A DNA stretch of 64,000 nt from Bacteroidaceae bacterium (GCA_017398805.1 JAFQEZ010000098.1:29236-93235), one strand, 5' to 3'. Counted from the stretch's first letter, positions 1 to 10,264 are shown. Program-made: numbers and translations. The notes: generated by a model not told the origin, from the sequence alone.

Positions 1-95
1 ACAATGTCACAACTATCACAATCAGAAACATATCTCTGTGCAGATATTGCAACCGGTGCCATTATCATAAATAGCAGAAAGAACATTTTTTTCAT
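1..95 (-). CDS. Secreted protein, N-terminal fragment (cut by window edge)
   Basis: An ATG on the minus strand at 95 opens a frame that reads MKKMFFLLFMIMAPVAISAQ and then RYVSDCDSCDI before the window ends. The first 20 residues form a typical Bacteroidales signal peptide with an A-Q cleavage site. The C-D-S-C spacing right after the cleavage site is visible, but too little remains to assign a family. It starts 12 bases after the stop of the neighbouring minus-strand gene, so it is probably the third gene of that operon. Only the start is present; nothing can be said about the rest of the protein. Confidence 0.6.
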   Translation of the reverse strand, partial: MKKMFFLLFMIMAPVAISAQRYVSDCDSCDI

Positions 96-107
96 TTCAT
101 TACAATT

Positions 108-1589
108 TTAATTATTGGTTATATATAATATTCTTTTATCACTAATCTGAGCATAAATGCCGTATTTATCAACCCATACTTTCTTTGCACCCGATTGTAT
201 GTATTCATAAGCTCTATCTTCTGATTCAAACATATAAACAGCCTTATCTGTTGCAACAAGTATACCTATCTCACAAAAACAAGCATCGTTTATCTCATCG
301 TCGCTTTGCCAAAATAGCTCAAGACTCTCGGAATCCATAAACTGTACTATCTCATACGGTGTTACAATAAGGGTTATATTACCATTCGATATTATTTTCA
401 CAACATCAATTGGCACTTTTACAAGTTCATTATATGTTTTATTGTTTATGTTTACATCGGCAATAACAGTCAAATCATTCTTGGTTGCAGTTATATAAAA
501 AGTAGAATCTGTATGGGGGGAGATATTGAACTCTTCGGTGTCCAACTTCATAAAAACGTATGTGCTATCCCCTATTTCTATTATTCTATCTCCTTCTTTA
601 TAAAAGACTCTTTCACCACAGGCCAGAAACTTATCAGTCTCCATCGTGTCCTCCAGCTCAAATATCCTAACCAAGGCTTTATTTTCCGTAGACACGGTTT
701 CTTTCACATCAATAGCAAAAGATGAATTTTTGTCTATACTTTCTACTACACATGTTTCAGAATTCAAGACTTCTGACCAAGCATTATAGTCGTCATAGTT
801 CACATCCTCTCTCTCAAATAATCGTAAAGAGTTATCGGACTCTATTGAAGCATTACTTTTACGAGTATACTCATCAAGGCAGAGGATGTTACCGGCATTC
901 TTTTTGACATTTTTCTCCGTTTTCTCTTTTTGTTTATCGAACATTGCAGCTATCTTCTTACCCGATTTTTTATTTCTGAATTTCACATCAACCTTTTTTG
1001 CCTCGGGTAAATCCATATATGCTTCTACCGGATGCATATTCATCAATTCCATAGCCCGTTTCTCTGCACTATAATCCCATTGTGCCTTTTCACTATAAAA
1101 ATTCTCAGTTTTTTGCATATATTGACTGCTAACCGCAGCAGCTCTTGCATTATCTTGTTCCTTGAGTTGTCTTTTTCTTAATTCCTCTTTTCTTTTCCGT
1201 TCCTCTGCCTCGGCCTGCATTCTTCTACGGTTTTCAACACATTTATCATATCTATTTCTGTTTCCAGCCTTTTTGGTTCCACGGGAAATAACCTTTTCGG
1301 TTGAAGAAGGCTCCGTACTAATACTAATGCCAAGCGCAGCGTTCTTTGTTGTTACAATCCGTTCTGTACCATAACCATTTGTGGTATTGTATGTTGGCCT
1401 CACCCAGTCGTTCTGCGGTCCGGACAAGCTCCACAATGATGATCTTGCAGATTTTGCCGCAGCCCCGGCAGAATGGTCATCATATATAATCTCATCACGC
1501 TCTCTCACCCACTCTTCAGTATATATATTGAATTGCGAATAGACATCAAGAGGGATAATCAATAAAATTATAATCAAAAATATACGCAT
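108..1589 (-). CDS. Hypothetical secreted protein with charged coiled-coil segment
   Basis: I do not recognise this family. I chose the ATG at 1589 because it begins a clean signal peptide (MRIFLIIILLIIPLDVYSQ) four bases after the upstream stop; the open frame continues 15 codons further upstream but those residues are charged and overlap the neighbour. The mature protein has a low-complexity opening, then a highly charged E/R/K-rich helix-forming stretch (about residues 110-230) that looks like a coiled coil. The C-terminal 250 residues alternate short hydrophobic strands, read as beta-rich, possibly propeller-like. There is no catalytic motif I can name. Its fixed position behind a secreted PDZ protein suggests a shared periplasmic or surface role. 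Confidence 0.6.
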   Translation of the reverse strand: MRIFLIIILLIIPLDVYSQFNIYTEEWVRERDEIIYDDHSAGAAAKSARSSLWSLSGPQNDWVRPTYNTTNGYGTERIVTTKNAALGISISTEPSSTEKVISRGTKKAGNRNRYDKCVENRRRMQAEAEERKRKEELRKRQLKEQDNARAAAVSSQYMQKTENFYSEKAQWDYSAEKRAMELMNMHPVEAYMDLPEAKKVDVKFRNKKSGKKIAAMFDKQKEKTEKNVKKNAGNILCLDEYTRKSNASIESDNSLRLFEREDVNYDDYNAWSEVLNSETCVVESIDKNSSFAIDVKETVSTENKALVRIFELEDTMETDKFLACGERVFYKEGDRIIEIGDSTYVFMKLDTEEFNISPHTDSTFYITATKNDLTVIADVNINNKTYNELVKVPIDVVKIISNGNITLIVTPYEIVQFMDSESLELFWQSDDEINDACFCEIGILVATDKAVYMFESEDRAYEYIQSGAKKVWVDKYGIYAQISDKRILYITNN

Positions 1590-1593
1590 TGTT

Positions 1594-3168
1594 CTATTCT
1601 TTAATTTCGGCATAAATAAATCGTGTTTCCACAACCCTCTCCTTTTTCTTGCGCATTATACGTATATAAGCAATATCACCAGGCTTATGCGACCTTACTG
1701 CGTTTAAATAATCATCCGGTGAATTGCATGGTATTCCATTAATGTCTATTATTATGTCCCCCCTGCGTAGACGTATGATTTTTTTAAACAGATTGACATC
1801 CGCTGTATCTATAGCATCTCCTATGTATTGTTCATCGACATTCTTTATACGGACACCTCTGCCATTAAGTTTCTTGATTGTTTTTTTACCGGTATTGTCC
1901 GGTGTTACATTTTCTACTTCGGCTCCCAAATATACTTTATAGCGTTTATTGCAGATTACGCAATCATCAGGATTGTGCGGCCTGTTTCGAGTATGTAGCA
2001 GATTACAGTTCTTTGCTACAACACGACACAAAAACGGTTTATTCACTCTTCTATCTGATTTACTCCACACAACTGCATTATAAAGGTCTGTATCATCACT
2101 GAGTTTTTTAAATGTAATTTCTACAGTTTCCGTTTCCAGATTGGGAGCAGAGCCCTCTTTAATACTATGAACTTGTTGTTTCAATAATCCTTTCAATGTA
2201 TAGTCGTCCTCTCTGGTAAGATAGAGTTCGTATATCACCGCTTTTACTTTTGCAGCCATCATATTATCTGCGATGGAATTAAAAACACCTTCCACCAAAG
2301 CACCACCTGCGGCACCAAGCAATCTGTCTCCAAAATCATATCCGGCATTCTTTTTTGAAAACTCACCTGCCATTTCGGCTGCAAAAGTTCGTCCACTATT
2401 ACGAAGTGTTGACGCCAGATAGGCATCACCTACAAATGCTTCTTGACTCGACCAGGCAACATATATACTGTCCGATGAAATTCTTAGGCACCTATTTGCA
2501 TATGCCGGTTTGAACTCTAATAAAAATTTATCCGAGTAACACTCCGACAATATCTTATGGGCTCCGCAACCAGGATTTAGCGAAAAATCGATACTGTCAG
2601 GGTTACAACTATTCTCAATGCATATAAAAAATATCGGAGCATAAGAATCTGCTTTAAGATAATCCAATGATAACCAGGTTCCGTCAAGTCCGTAGAAAAA
2701 ATTATGAGCCAGTTCAAGCGATTCACTTAATTCTTCTATGAGTTCAGGAGAAGCATCAATGGATTTCAACTCTTCTATAGCACATTCTACATCCTCAATT
2801 CTGTCGAGGTTTATTGAAGCATCACCTTCGGCATATATGACAACTTCCAACATCTCGTCACCCGGTTGTGCAATCTTCTTGTACAAAGATGTCAGATAGA
2901 ATATATCTTCAAACTTCTCCTCCTCAAGGTTGGCTTGTATAAGTGAAATGATATCGTTGCAGATACTCTCTCTCCTCGTTGCATCTTTTTTACAAACATC
3001 TATTATATTCTGCTGGCACTTGCTTAACTCCTTTCCTGCATTATAGAGTCCAACGTATTTCAACAACAATGGGTCAGTTGCACTTTCTTTGGAATAAGCT
3101 GAAGCAGGAACTACAATAAACAGTATAATAGCAAAAAGGCAAACTGTTCTTGTTATATAATTTCTCAT
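1594..3168 (-). CDS. Secreted protein with C-terminal PDZ domain
   Basis: The 524-residue product starts with a signal peptide (ends near PASAYS). The first 300 residues are helical and unassigned. Around residues 380-410 there is a C-x4-H-x6-H-x4-C-x2-C-like cluster (NCNLLHTRNRPHNPDDCVIC) that could bind a metal, by inspection only. Residues of about 430-515 look like a PDZ domain: the stretch with RLRRGDIIIDINGIP is the classic PDZ pattern in which a ligand-binding protein exposes a hydrophobic groove. No Ser-His-Asp protease domain is visible, so it is a PDZ scaffold or sensor rather than an HtrA protease. It appears to be first in an operon with the two downstream secreted genes. No consensus promoter was found upstream. 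Confidence 0.65.
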   Translation of the reverse strand: MRNYITRTVCLFAIILFIVVPASAYSKESATDPLLLKYVGLYNAGKELSKCQQNIIDVCKKDATRRESICNDIISLIQANLEEEKFEDIFYLTSLYKKIAQPGDEMLEVVIYAEGDASINLDRIEDVECAIEELKSIDASPELIEELSESLELAHNFFYGLDGTWLSLDYLKADSYAPIFFICIENSCNPDSIDFSLNPGCGAHKILSECYSDKFLLEFKPAYANRCLRISSDSIYVAWSSQEAFVGDAYLASTLRNSGRTFAAEMAGEFSKKNAGYDFGDRLLGAAGGALVEGVFNSIADNMMAAKVKAVIYELYLTREDDYTLKGLLKQQVHSIKEGSAPNLETETVEITFKKLSDDTDLYNAVVWSKSDRRVNKPFLCRVVAKNCNLLHTRNRPHNPDDCVICNKRYKVYLGAEVENVTPDNTGKKTIKKLNGRGVRIKNVDEQYIGDAIDTADVNLFKKIIRLRRGDIIIDINGIPCNSPDDYLNAVRSHKPGDIAYIRIMRKKKERVVETRFIYAEIKE

Positions 3169-3764
3169 TTTTATGATTACATTAAATATTATTTACACCT
3201 GAGGGAATTGCATCAAATTCTTTAATTAATGTTGTAAACACGCACAAAAAAAAGCGCGGACAGAACTCCTTGATATTTGTCTTTGAGGTCTTCGACTACC
3301 TGTCCACCAAATATACGAGTAAAGCCCACGCCAATGGCGTGAGCGTCATCGCTTTACTCTTGGTGGAATTTGAAAGTGTCGAAGTTTCAAAGACAAGAAT
3401 ACAAGCTAAAACGCTTTTCCAATATGTCTAAAATGTGCGTATCAGATTATACGCGATGTTTCATAGGCAATAGATTTTTATGGGACAAACATACTAATAT
3501 TATTCATAAAAAACAAATACCGCATGTGATTTACTTGCTGACTTGATTACATACCAATAAAATGCGAACCTTAGTGGACCCCAAGCAAAACTATACATGT
3601 ACACTTGATTACGACAGAGCATTTGGCAATTTCAGTTTTTTTGTGATAAACGTATAATTAAAAAAATCTCCCAAGAGAACCGCCACATCAGTCATTAACA
3701 CCAAAACCACTCCAAAGAAAGAAGTCTCACCTGAAATGAGTGGTTGGCAAAGCATATTTAATAC
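3169..3764. other. Intergenic stretch; no gene seen
   Basis: About 600 bases without a supportable gene. Besides the long hairpin at 3277-3396, listed separately, I see only AT-rich sequence with a short direct repeat (ACTTGATTAC at 3541 and again near 3603). No frame carries a convincing start, signal peptide or domain. It could hold a small RNA or the remains of a lost gene, but nothing in the sequence decides this. Confidence 0.5.
3277..3396. repeat. Compound inverted repeat, about 120 nt
   Basis: Four arm pairs nest around one centre. 3277-3286 pairs with 3387-3396 (10 bp), CTTCGAC at 3290-3296 pairs with 3378-3384, TCCACCAA at 3303-3310 pairs with 3360-3367, and GAGTAAAGC at 3317-3325 pairs with 3351-3359. 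CACGCC at 3327-3332 and GGCGTG at 3336-3341 form a small terminal hairpin. Bulges separate the helices, as in structured RNAs or palindromic mobile repeats. It has no T-tract, so it is not a simple terminator. Whether it is a MITE-like element or a structured RNA is not decidable here. Confidence 0.75.
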
Positions 3765-3808
3765 AAAAAAGAGTCCGGGTAGCCTTTAAGTCACCCGGAC
3801 TCTTTTTT
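3765..3808 (-). terminator. Bidirectional intrinsic terminator
   Basis: A perfect 10-bp stem, GAGTCCGGGT (3771-3780) with ACCCGGACTC (3793-3802), is flanked by A6 on the left and T6 on the right, so it can end transcripts in both directions. It lies 16 bases beyond the stop of the minus-strand gene ending at 3824. Confidence 0.85.
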
Positions 3809-3823
3809 GCATCAATAATATTG

Positions 3824-4354
3824 TCAGTCTGTACCCCAATTCCATCCTTGGTTACCACTCACCGTAGTCATTGAGTTGCCCTGGACCTTAACGGTATTCC
3901 AGCCCTGTCTAAAATTCAATGACACATTGATTCCGCCATTATTTCCACTTACGCTACAGTTACTGTTGGCATATATGTACATTATAACACCACTCGAGCG
4001 TTTGCTGTTATATGAAGGTCCCATATACTCGCTGTGATTCTCGCCGGTATACAACGTACCATCGATATTCAGCATAGCTACTTGAGTATTTGGGTTAGAT
4101 ATACTCAAGCCGCCAAACGCACTTGACACCGGCTCCATATCATTGCTGTAAACCCTTGGAAGCTTAAAGACGAAAGAACCGTTTGAAGCAACCGGAATAC
4201 TCTCTACAAACCTTGGGGAATTGCCACCGACATAAATATTGATGTAATTAAACACACCTACAAATTTGCTATGCAATTTGCATTGCTGGTTCTGAGCAAG
4301 ACCTATGGTCATTACACAGAAACAAAAGACTGCTGATAATAACAACTTCTTCAT
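3824..4354 (-). CDS. Small secreted protein of unknown function
   Basis: The product is 176 residues and starts MKKLLLSAVFCFCVMTIGLAQ, a standard signal peptide. I chose the ATG at 4354 for that reason and because a good promoter ends about 25 bases upstream; the longer frame from 4486 would run through the promoter. The mature part is rich in Gly, Asn and Ser with alternating hydrophobic residues, suggesting a small beta-sandwich, and ends in a W/G/N-rich tail. I do not recognise a family. It forms a single-gene unit, with a promoter at 4380-4408 and a strong terminator just after the stop, divergent from the efflux operon. Confidence 0.65.
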   Translation of the reverse strand: MKKLLLSAVFCFCVMTIGLAQNQQCKLHSKFVGVFNYINIYVGGNSPRFVESIPVASNGSFVFKLPRVYSNDMEPVSSAFGGLSISNPNTQVAMLNIDGTLYTGENHSEYMGPSYNSKRSSGVIMYIYANSNCSVSGNNGGINVSLNFRQGWNTVKVQGNSMTTVSGNQGWNWGTD

Positions 4355-4379
4355 AATTATACATTTTAAAGAATTTTTG

Positions 4380-4408
4380 CAAATATAAATAATTTCCATA
4401 AAAGGCAA
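4380..4408 (-). promoter_or_regulatory. Bacteroidetes-type promoter for the small secreted protein
   Basis: On the minus strand TATATTTG (4387-4380) matches the -7 consensus TAnnTTTG, with TTG at 4408-4406 as the -33 element and 18 bases between. The start codon at 4354 is 25 bases downstream. Confidence 0.7.
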
Positions 4409-4487
4409 CAAAACAAAAGACGATTTCCTTTGCTTCCAACCAAAATCCATACTCAGGTGTTTATACCTTGCTAAAGTACAACACACT

Positions 4488-5879
4488 ATGACAAGGTATT
4501 CTTTTTTACTTCTTTTTCTTATCGCACCCTTACATGCTGCTGTGGCACAACAGGGCGATGAATATTTGGACTCTCCGCTGCCTCAGGAGTGGAATGCCGG
4601 GGAGTATTTCGACCAGACACTGCCTGCCGATGACATGTGGTGGAAGAAATTCGACGACCCGGTACTCGATTCGTTGATAACTGTTGCCGGCACAGGCAAC
4701 TATTCGGTACTGGGCGCAATGGAGAACATACGCAAGGCACGTGCCGCATGGCGCACCGCACAAGGAAAAATGTTGCCCACATTCGATATCGGTATCGGAT
4801 GGCAACGTGCAAAGACAAGCGGCAATGTTGCATCGAGCATGTACCGCGAGGCGTGGGAAGGAGAGTTCAGTACAGCTGTATCAATGAAGTGGCAGGCCGA
4901 TGTTTTCGGCAGCATCTACATGCGTTCCAAGGCACAAAAGTACCTTTTCATGGCAACAGAGGAGGAGTACAATGCTGTAATGGTGTCACTTGTGGCAAAT
5001 GTGGCAACGACCTATTTCTCGCTAAGGCAGTCGCTCGCACAGATGCAGGTAATACGCTGGAATGTGGAATCGCAGCGTGAGATAATGAATATTGTAGAGT
5101 CGCGCTACGAGAGCGGACTTGCATCGAAGCTCGACGTCGCCCAGTCAAGGAGCGTCTACTACAGCACTATGGCGCAGTTGCCGGCAATGCAGGCAAAGAT
5201 AGAGAGCTACCGCAATGCCATGGCCGTGCTGTTGGGAGTATACCCTCAGGAACTTGAAGGATGGTTGGAAGAGGGATATGCCCTACCCGATTATGTAGAA
5301 CTCATTGGAGTGGGAATGCCTGCACAGCTATTGCGCCGTCGCCCCGACATACGCGCTGCCGAGAAGCAGGTTGAGGCCAATGCGACACTGCTTGGCGCAA
5401 CACGGCGCGACTGGTTCCCCGAAATATTCCTAAGCGGCTCAATAGGATTCGCATCGCACGACCTGAAACATCTTCCACGCTCCAGAAGCCTCACCTGGCA
5501 GATTGCCCCTTCACTGACATGGAACATTTTCAGCGGAGGAGAGAGGGTCAATGCCACACGCGAGGCGCAGGCAGAACTTGACAGGAGCATTGCATCCTAC
5601 AATGCCACGCTGCTGAATGCTGTACAGGAGGTAGAGAATGCCATGTCGCAGTACAGCGGTTCGGTGGAGCAGATTGTATCGTTGCGCGAAGCGATGAACC
5701 AGAACCGCGAGACCCTTGAACTGTCACTTGAGCTTTACAAACAGGGACTTACCGAGTACCAGAATGTCCTTGATGCACAACGTTCGCTACTCACCTATCA
5801 GGATTATCTTGTACAGGCACGCGGCAGTTCACTCATCTATCTTGTACAGTTATACGAAGCCCTTGGAGGCGGATGGTAA
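4488..5879 (+). CDS. RND efflux outer-membrane channel, TolC/NodT family
   Basis: The 463-residue product is the outer-membrane exit duct of a tripartite pump. A signal peptide (MTRYSFLLLFLIAPLHAAVA) is followed by two repeats of the outer-membrane efflux protein fold, roughly residues 60-255 and 275-460. Typical landmarks are the RRRPDIRAAEKQVEANATLLGATR segment of the second repeat and the helical C-terminal part ending in LVQLYEALGGGW, as in OprM/NodT-type proteins. No lipobox is seen, unlike OprM. The next gene, an adaptor lipoprotein, begins 20 bases after the stop if its internal ATG is used, and the pump follows, so the three form one operon. No local TetR- or MarR-type regulator is present. 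Confidence 0.93.
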   Translation: MTRYSFLLLFLIAPLHAAVAQQGDEYLDSPLPQEWNAGEYFDQTLPADDMWWKKFDDPVLDSLITVAGTGNYSVLGAMENIRKARAAWRTAQGKMLPTFDIGIGWQRAKTSGNVASSMYREAWEGEFSTAVSMKWQADVFGSIYMRSKAQKYLFMATEEEYNAVMVSLVANVATTYFSLRQSLAQMQVIRWNVESQREIMNIVESRYESGLASKLDVAQSRSVYYSTMAQLPAMQAKIESYRNAMAVLLGVYPQELEGWLEEGYALPDYVELIGVGMPAQLLRRRPDIRAAEKQVEANATLLGATRRDWFPEIFLSGSIGFASHDLKHLPRSRSLTWQIAPSLTWNIFSGGERVNATREAQAELDRSIASYNATLLNAVQEVENAMSQYSGSVEQIVSLREAMNQNRETLELSLELYKQGLTEYQNVLDAQRSLLTYQDYLVQARGSSLIYLVQLYEALGGGW

Positions 5880-5899
5880 ACTATAGAAACCAGCAGAAT

Positions 5900-7003
5900 A
5901 TGAAAAGGATATTGTTTGCAGTGGCACTGCTTTCAGTTACAGCATGCCACAAAGAGAAAGAGAACGGCACACCGGCAACTGCACTGCCCGTGACAGTTTC
6001 GCTTCCTATCGTGAGAGAGATTACCCTGACCCGTGACTACCCCGGTTATCTTGCCGCAGATGCTACCATCCCCGTAGTCGGGCGCGTGAACGGCACAATA
6101 ACCAAACGCGGCTTCACCGCCGGACAGAGAGTGAAGAAAGGCGACATTCTTTTTGTGATAGAACCTACACTCTACAAGAATGCCGTAGAGCAGGCAACGG
6201 CATCGGTCAAGACTGCCCAGGCGGAACTTGAATATGCAAAAAGCAATTACGAGAGGATGAAGGTTGCTATCGGGCGCAATGCGGTGAGCCAGATTGAACT
6301 TCTGCAGGCAAAAAGCCGTGTGGAAAGCTGCGAAGCAGCACTTGAGAATGCAAAAGCAGCCTTGAGCACAGCAAAGACCAAGCTCGACTATTGTTATGTA
6401 AAAGCGCCTGCCGACGGTGCGGTAAGCCTTGAGAACTATCCTGTGGGTGCATATGTATCGGGCGAGATGAGCCCTGTGGAACTATGTAAACTATATAAGG
6501 ATGATATCATGTATGCATTCTTTGAGATTACCGACAACCAGTGGCTCAAGAAGATACGGAAAGGGACAGAGAGCATGGACCAGAGCGACATAACATTCAC
6601 CATTGGTGAGGGAAAGGAGATTACACGTAAGGCAAAAATCGATTTCCTCTCCCCTGCCGTTGAGTTGAGCACAGGTACATTAAAAGTACGTGCAGAACTT
6701 GACAACAAGGACGGAATGCTCAAGCCGGGAAGCTACATCACGGTTACAATGCCATACGAAGAGATAAAGGATGGCATGCTAGTGCTTGACGCCTCGATAG
6801 GTACCGACCAGTTGGGCAAATACCTGTATGTAGTGAACGATTCCAACAAGGTAGAGTACCGACGGATAGATGTCGGTACGCTTGTGGATGATACCTTAAG
6901 GTTAGTTACTGACGGAATCGCCCCGAATGACCGCTATGTGACCGAAGCATTGCTCAAGGTGCGCAACGGAATGCCAGTAAACCCTATTATGGACAAGAAA
7001 TAA
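5900..7003 (+). CDS. RND efflux periplasmic adaptor lipoprotein (AcrA/HlyD type)
   Basis: This protein bridges the inner-membrane pump and the outer-membrane duct. I place the start at 5900 ([16 protein letters not shown]), which gives a lipoprotein signal with Cys16 as the lipidated residue; the frame is open back to 5873 but that would spoil the signal. The mature protein follows the adaptor order: a beta-barrel/lipoyl half-motif ([21 protein letters not shown]), a helical hairpin (about residues 90-160), the second lipoyl half ([19 protein letters not shown]), then barrel and membrane-proximal domains. Its 367 residues are the usual length. It lies between channel and pump genes, seven bases before the pump start. 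Confidence 0.93.
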   Translation: MKRILFAVALLSVTACHKEKENGTPATALPVTVSLPIVREITLTRDYPGYLAADATIPVVGRVNGTITKRGFTAGQRVKKGDILFVIEPTLYKNAVEQATASVKTAQAELEYAKSNYERMKVAIGRNAVSQIELLQAKSRVESCEAALENAKAALSTAKTKLDYCYVKAPADGAVSLENYPVGAYVSGEMSPVELCKLYKDDIMYAFFEITDNQWLKKIRKGTESMDQSDITFTIGEGKEITRKAKIDFLSPAVELSTGTLKVRAELDNKDGMLKPGSYITVTMPYEEIKDGMLVLDASIGTDQLGKYLYVVNDSNKVEYRRIDVGTLVDDTLRLVTDGIAPNDRYVTEALLKVRNGMPVNPIMDKK

Positions 7004-7010
7004 AGGAACC

Positions 7011-10000
7011 ATGAAATTCTCCAGATTCTTCATAGAACGCCCGATATTCGCAACGGTACTGTCGCTGTTGCTGTTAGTGGCTGGAGGTGTGGCACTCTTT
7101 GTGCTGCCCATTGACCAATATCCATCCATCACTCCACCTACGGTACAGGTGACAGCCGTATACCCCGGTGCAAATGCCGAAACCATAGCACAGACCGTGG
7201 GAATACCCATTGAAGAGCAGGTAAACGGCGTAGACGGCATGCTCTACATGAGTTCGACATCGTCATCATCGGGAACATACCAGCTGACCGTGACCTTTGA
7301 AGTTGGAACGGACATTGACATGGCAACCGTCCTTGTGCAGAACAGAGTCAACATCGCACTCAACTCGCTCCCCAGCGAGGTTATACAGCAAGGTGTTACG
7401 GTGCAGAAGCAATCGACCAACATCGTGCTTTTCATAACCTTGACAGGAAACGAGGAGTATGACCAGCTTTACCTATCAAACTATGCACAACTGCAGCTTG
7501 TCGACCAGCTGGCACGCACACCCGGAGTGGGCGGAATAAATATCATGGGCACGGGCAAATACTCCATGCGCATATGGCTTGACCCTGAGGCCATGCGCAT
7601 CCGAGGGATATCTCCTGCCGAGGTTTATCAAGCCATAAGCAAACAGAACCTTGCCATTTCGGCAGGATATGTGGGGCAGACACTCGATGCAAATGCCGAC
7701 AACGCATTCCAATACACCCTTAATGTACAGGGACGTTTGCAGGACGCAACCGAGTTCGGGAACATTGTCATACGCAACGACGGAGTGAACATGCTCCGCC
7801 TTAGCGACATTGCCACAATAGAGATAGGTAGCGAGACATACTCGGCATCATCGCGCCTGAAAGGGAAACCTACCGCAGCGCTTGCAGTATACCAGTCACC
7901 GGGCTCCAGTTCCCTTGCAGTCTCAAAGGCCGTAAGGGCAAAGATGGAGGAACTTGCCGAAGCATTCCCTCCGGGTGTGGAGTACCAGATTGCACTTGAT
8001 ACCACCGATGTAGTGCGCAGTTCAATCCACGAGGTACTCTACACATTCCTTGAGACCACACTGCTTGTAGTGCTTGTAATATTCCTGTTCCTGCAGAACT
8101 GGAGGGCAACGCTCATCCCCTGTCTCACAATTCCCGTTTCGCTCATAGGAACATTGGCTGTGATGCAGTTGCTCGGATTCTCGATAAACACCCTTACCCT
8201 CTTCGGCCTTATCCTTGCTATAGCCATTGTGGTGGACGATGCCATAGTTGTCGTTGAGAATGCCACACGAATTATCGACGAGGAGGGTCTGCCACCCCGC
8301 GAGGCTACAGAAAAGGCAATGGATGAGATTACGAGCCCCATCATAGGTGTCGTGCTTGTAATGCTGGCAGTGTTCATCCCAACTACCATGATAGGCGGCA
8401 TTTCGGGAGAGCTGTACAAGCAGTTCGCCCTTACCATTGCCACTGCTACGCTGCTCAGCGGCTTCAACTCACTTACCCTTACCCCGGCGCTCAGCGCACT
8501 GTTGCTGCGCCCCACAAAAGAGAAAAAGGAGGGATGGTTCTTCCGCTGGTTCAACAAAGGATACGATGCGATGCAGAGAGGATTCGACCGTGTTGTCGCA
8601 TTCCTGTTGCGCAGGGCATGGATAGCAGCCCTTACATTCCTGGCAATGGTAGCTTTGGCAATATACATGTTCATGCAGTGGCCCACAACATTCATTCCTG
8701 ACGAGGACGACGGTTACTTCATTGTTAGTGTACAGCTTCCCCCTGCAAGTTCCCTGTCCAGAACCGAGGATGCCGCTAAGGAGATTGAAGCCATAATCGC
8801 GGAATATCCCGAAGTGAAGACCTTCATCAGCATCAGCGGATTCAGCATCCTGAACAGCGGCAGACAGAGCAATGCTGCAAGCGTATTCGTTGTACTGAAG
8901 GATTGGAGCGAACGTAAGGAGAAAGGAGAATCGGCGGCAGCCATCGTGGAGAGATTCAACAAGGAGGCATATCTTAAAGTTCCACAGGCGCAGTGCTTTG
9001 CCTTTGTTCCACCGGCTATACCGGGTATCGGTAATGTGGGAGGCATGCAGATGCAGCTTGAAGACCGCAAGGCACTTGGACTTGTGGAGTTGCAGAAAGC
9101 GGTAGAGGCACTACAGCTGAGTGCATCGGCAGAACGTGGTATTGCAGCCATGAACAGCTCTTTTGAGGCCGATGTGCCGCAATATTTCCTAAAGATAGAC
9201 CGCGACAAGGCCATCTCAATGGGGCTTGACATGGGTGCGGTATTGTCGACACTGAGCTACTACATGGGAGCGATGTATGTGAATGACTTCACACTGCTTG
9301 GACGTATATGGCAGGTAAAGATGGCAGCAGGAGAGAATAGCCAGAAGACAATCGAGAGCGTCATGCAGTTGAGTCTCTCCAACAATAAAGGCGAGATGGT
9401 CCCGTTCAGCAGTTTCGTTACGGCAGAGGAGATTCTTGGCAGTGACCAGCTGGTACGCTACAATATGTACAACAGCGCAACTGTAACATGTAATGCCGCT
9501 CCGGGATACAGTTCGGGCGAGGTGATGCAGGAGGTTTCGGCACTATTCAAGGAGCAGTTGGGCGAAGAGTTCGGATATGAATGGACAGGAGTCGCATATC
9601 AGGAGCAGACGGCAGGAAAGAACACTGTCGTGATATTCGGACTTGCCCTGCTTGTTGCATTTCTGGTACTCGCGGCACAGTATGAGAGCTGGACCAGCCC
9701 TATTGCGGCGATAATGGGTGTACCTATCGCACTGCTCGGTGCAATCGTAGGATGTTGGCTTGCCGACATTCCGGTGAGCATATATACCGAAATCGGAATA
9801 ATCCTGCTCATAGCACTCAGCGCAAAAAACGGAATCCTTATAGTAGAGTTCGCGCGCGACTACCGTGCTGCAGGAAAGGATATACGTTTCAGTGCGTCGG
9901 AGGCAGCACATGTGCGTCTGCGTCCCATCCTGATGACATCGCTCTCGTTCGTGATCGGTGTGATGCCGCTGCTCTTCGCCAGCGGTGCAGGAGCAGGAGC

Positions 10001-10133
10001 CCGTCTGTCACTTGGTGCAGCAGTCGTATTCGGAATGTTGCTGAATACCGTCATTGCAACACTTTACATCCCCAACTGGTACGAGTGGATGCAGAGAGCT
10101 GAGGAGAGTGGAAAACGGAAAACGGAAAGGTGA
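7011..10133 (+). CDS. RND multidrug efflux pump, inner-membrane subunit (AcrB/HAE1 family)
   Basis: A full-length 1040-residue proton-driven exporter. Twelve membrane segments are expected, with one near the N terminus ([20 protein letters not shown]) and blocks near residues 340-560 and 870-1030, separated by two large periplasmic loops. The proton-relay acids are present: [11 protein letters not shown] in TM4 carries Asp409-Asp410, and the TM10 lysine is Lys939 in [12 protein letters not shown]. The opening [13 protein letters not shown] is typical of the hydrophobe/amphiphile (HAE1) branch rather than the metal branch. With the adaptor and channel upstream it makes a complete pump; the likely substrates are hydrophobic drugs or bile salts, inferred only from the family. 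It is the last gene of the operon. Confidence 0.95.
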   Translation: MKFSRFFIERPIFATVLSLLLLVAGGVALFVLPIDQYPSITPPTVQVTAVYPGANAETIAQTVGIPIEEQVNGVDGMLYMSSTSSSSGTYQLTVTFEVGTDIDMATVLVQNRVNIALNSLPSEVIQQGVTVQKQSTNIVLFITLTGNEEYDQLYLSNYAQLQLVDQLARTPGVGGINIMGTGKYSMRIWLDPEAMRIRGISPAEVYQAISKQNLAISAGYVGQTLDANADNAFQYTLNVQGRLQDATEFGNIVIRNDGVNMLRLSDIATIEIGSETYSASSRLKGKPTAALAVYQSPGSSSLAVSKAVRAKMEELAEAFPPGVEYQIALDTTDVVRSSIHEVLYTFLETTLLVVLVIFLFLQNWRATLIPCLTIPVSLIGTLAVMQLLGFSINTLTLFGLILAIAIVVDDAIVVVENATRIIDEEGLPPREATEKAMDEITSPIIGVVLVMLAVFIPTTMIGGISGELYKQFALTIATATLLSGFNSLTLTPALSALLLRPTKEKKEGWFFRWFNKGYDAMQRGFDRVVAFLLRRAWIAALTFLAMVALAIYMFMQWPTTFIPDEDDGYFIVSVQLPPASSLSRTEDAAKEIEAIIAEYPEVKTFISISGFSILNSGRQSNAASVFVVLKDWSERKEKGESAAAIVERFNKEAYLKVPQAQCFAFVPPAIPGIGNVGGMQMQLEDRKALGLVELQKAVEALQLSASAERGIAAMNSSFEADVPQYFLKIDRDKAISMGLDMGAVLSTLSYYMGAMYVNDFTLLGRIWQVKMAAGENSQKTIESVMQLSLSNNKGEMVPFSSFVTAEEILGSDQLVRYNMYNSATVTCNAAPGYSSGEVMQEVSALFKEQLGEEFGYEWTGVAYQEQTAGKNTVVIFGLALLVAFLVLAAQYESWTSPIAAIMGVPIALLGAIVGCWLADIPVSIYTEIGIILLIALSAKNGILIVEFARDYRAAGKDIRFSASEAAHVRLRPILMTSLSFVIGVMPLLFASGAGAGARLSLGAAVVFGMLLNTVIATLYIPNWYEWMQRAEESGKRKTER

Positions 10134-10150
10134 AAACTGAAAGGTGAAAG
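10101..10150. repeat. GTGAAA/GGAAAA short-period repeat at the pump gene end
   Basis: The last codons of the pump gene and the following bases contain serial units of GGAAAACG and GGTGAAA(AC). The complementary strand shares TTTCACCTTT and TTCCGTTTT blocks with the tandem repeat at 40772-40869. The array runs across the stop codon, so it also sets the protein's C-terminal residues (SGKRKTER). Confidence 0.6.
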
Positions 10151-10223
10151 CTTGTGCCGATGTTATCAAAGTGGAAAATTTAAAACGATGATAACCGGAA
10201 TCATAAAAAACGAGAACTTCAAT

Positions 10224-10253
10224 AAAAAATATCGGCGATTGCCGATATTTTTT
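10224..10253 (+). terminator. Intrinsic terminator after the efflux operon
   Basis: A perfect 13-bp stem (10224-10236 with 10241-10253) has a GATT loop and ends in T6, with A6 on the other side. It separates the efflux operon from the GH130 gene. Confidence 0.85.
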
Positions 10254-10264
10254 ATACAGTTTAC

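Noticed and set aside
513-1374. Several plus-strand frames of 60-70 codons opposite the coiled-coil gene
   Set aside because: They are antisense shadows, Phe/Ser/Leu-rich, with no promoter and no conserved feature.
8039-8695. 218-codon minus-strand frame opposite the RND pump
   Set aside because: It lies wholly within a well-supported pump gene on the other strand and has no recognisable domain.
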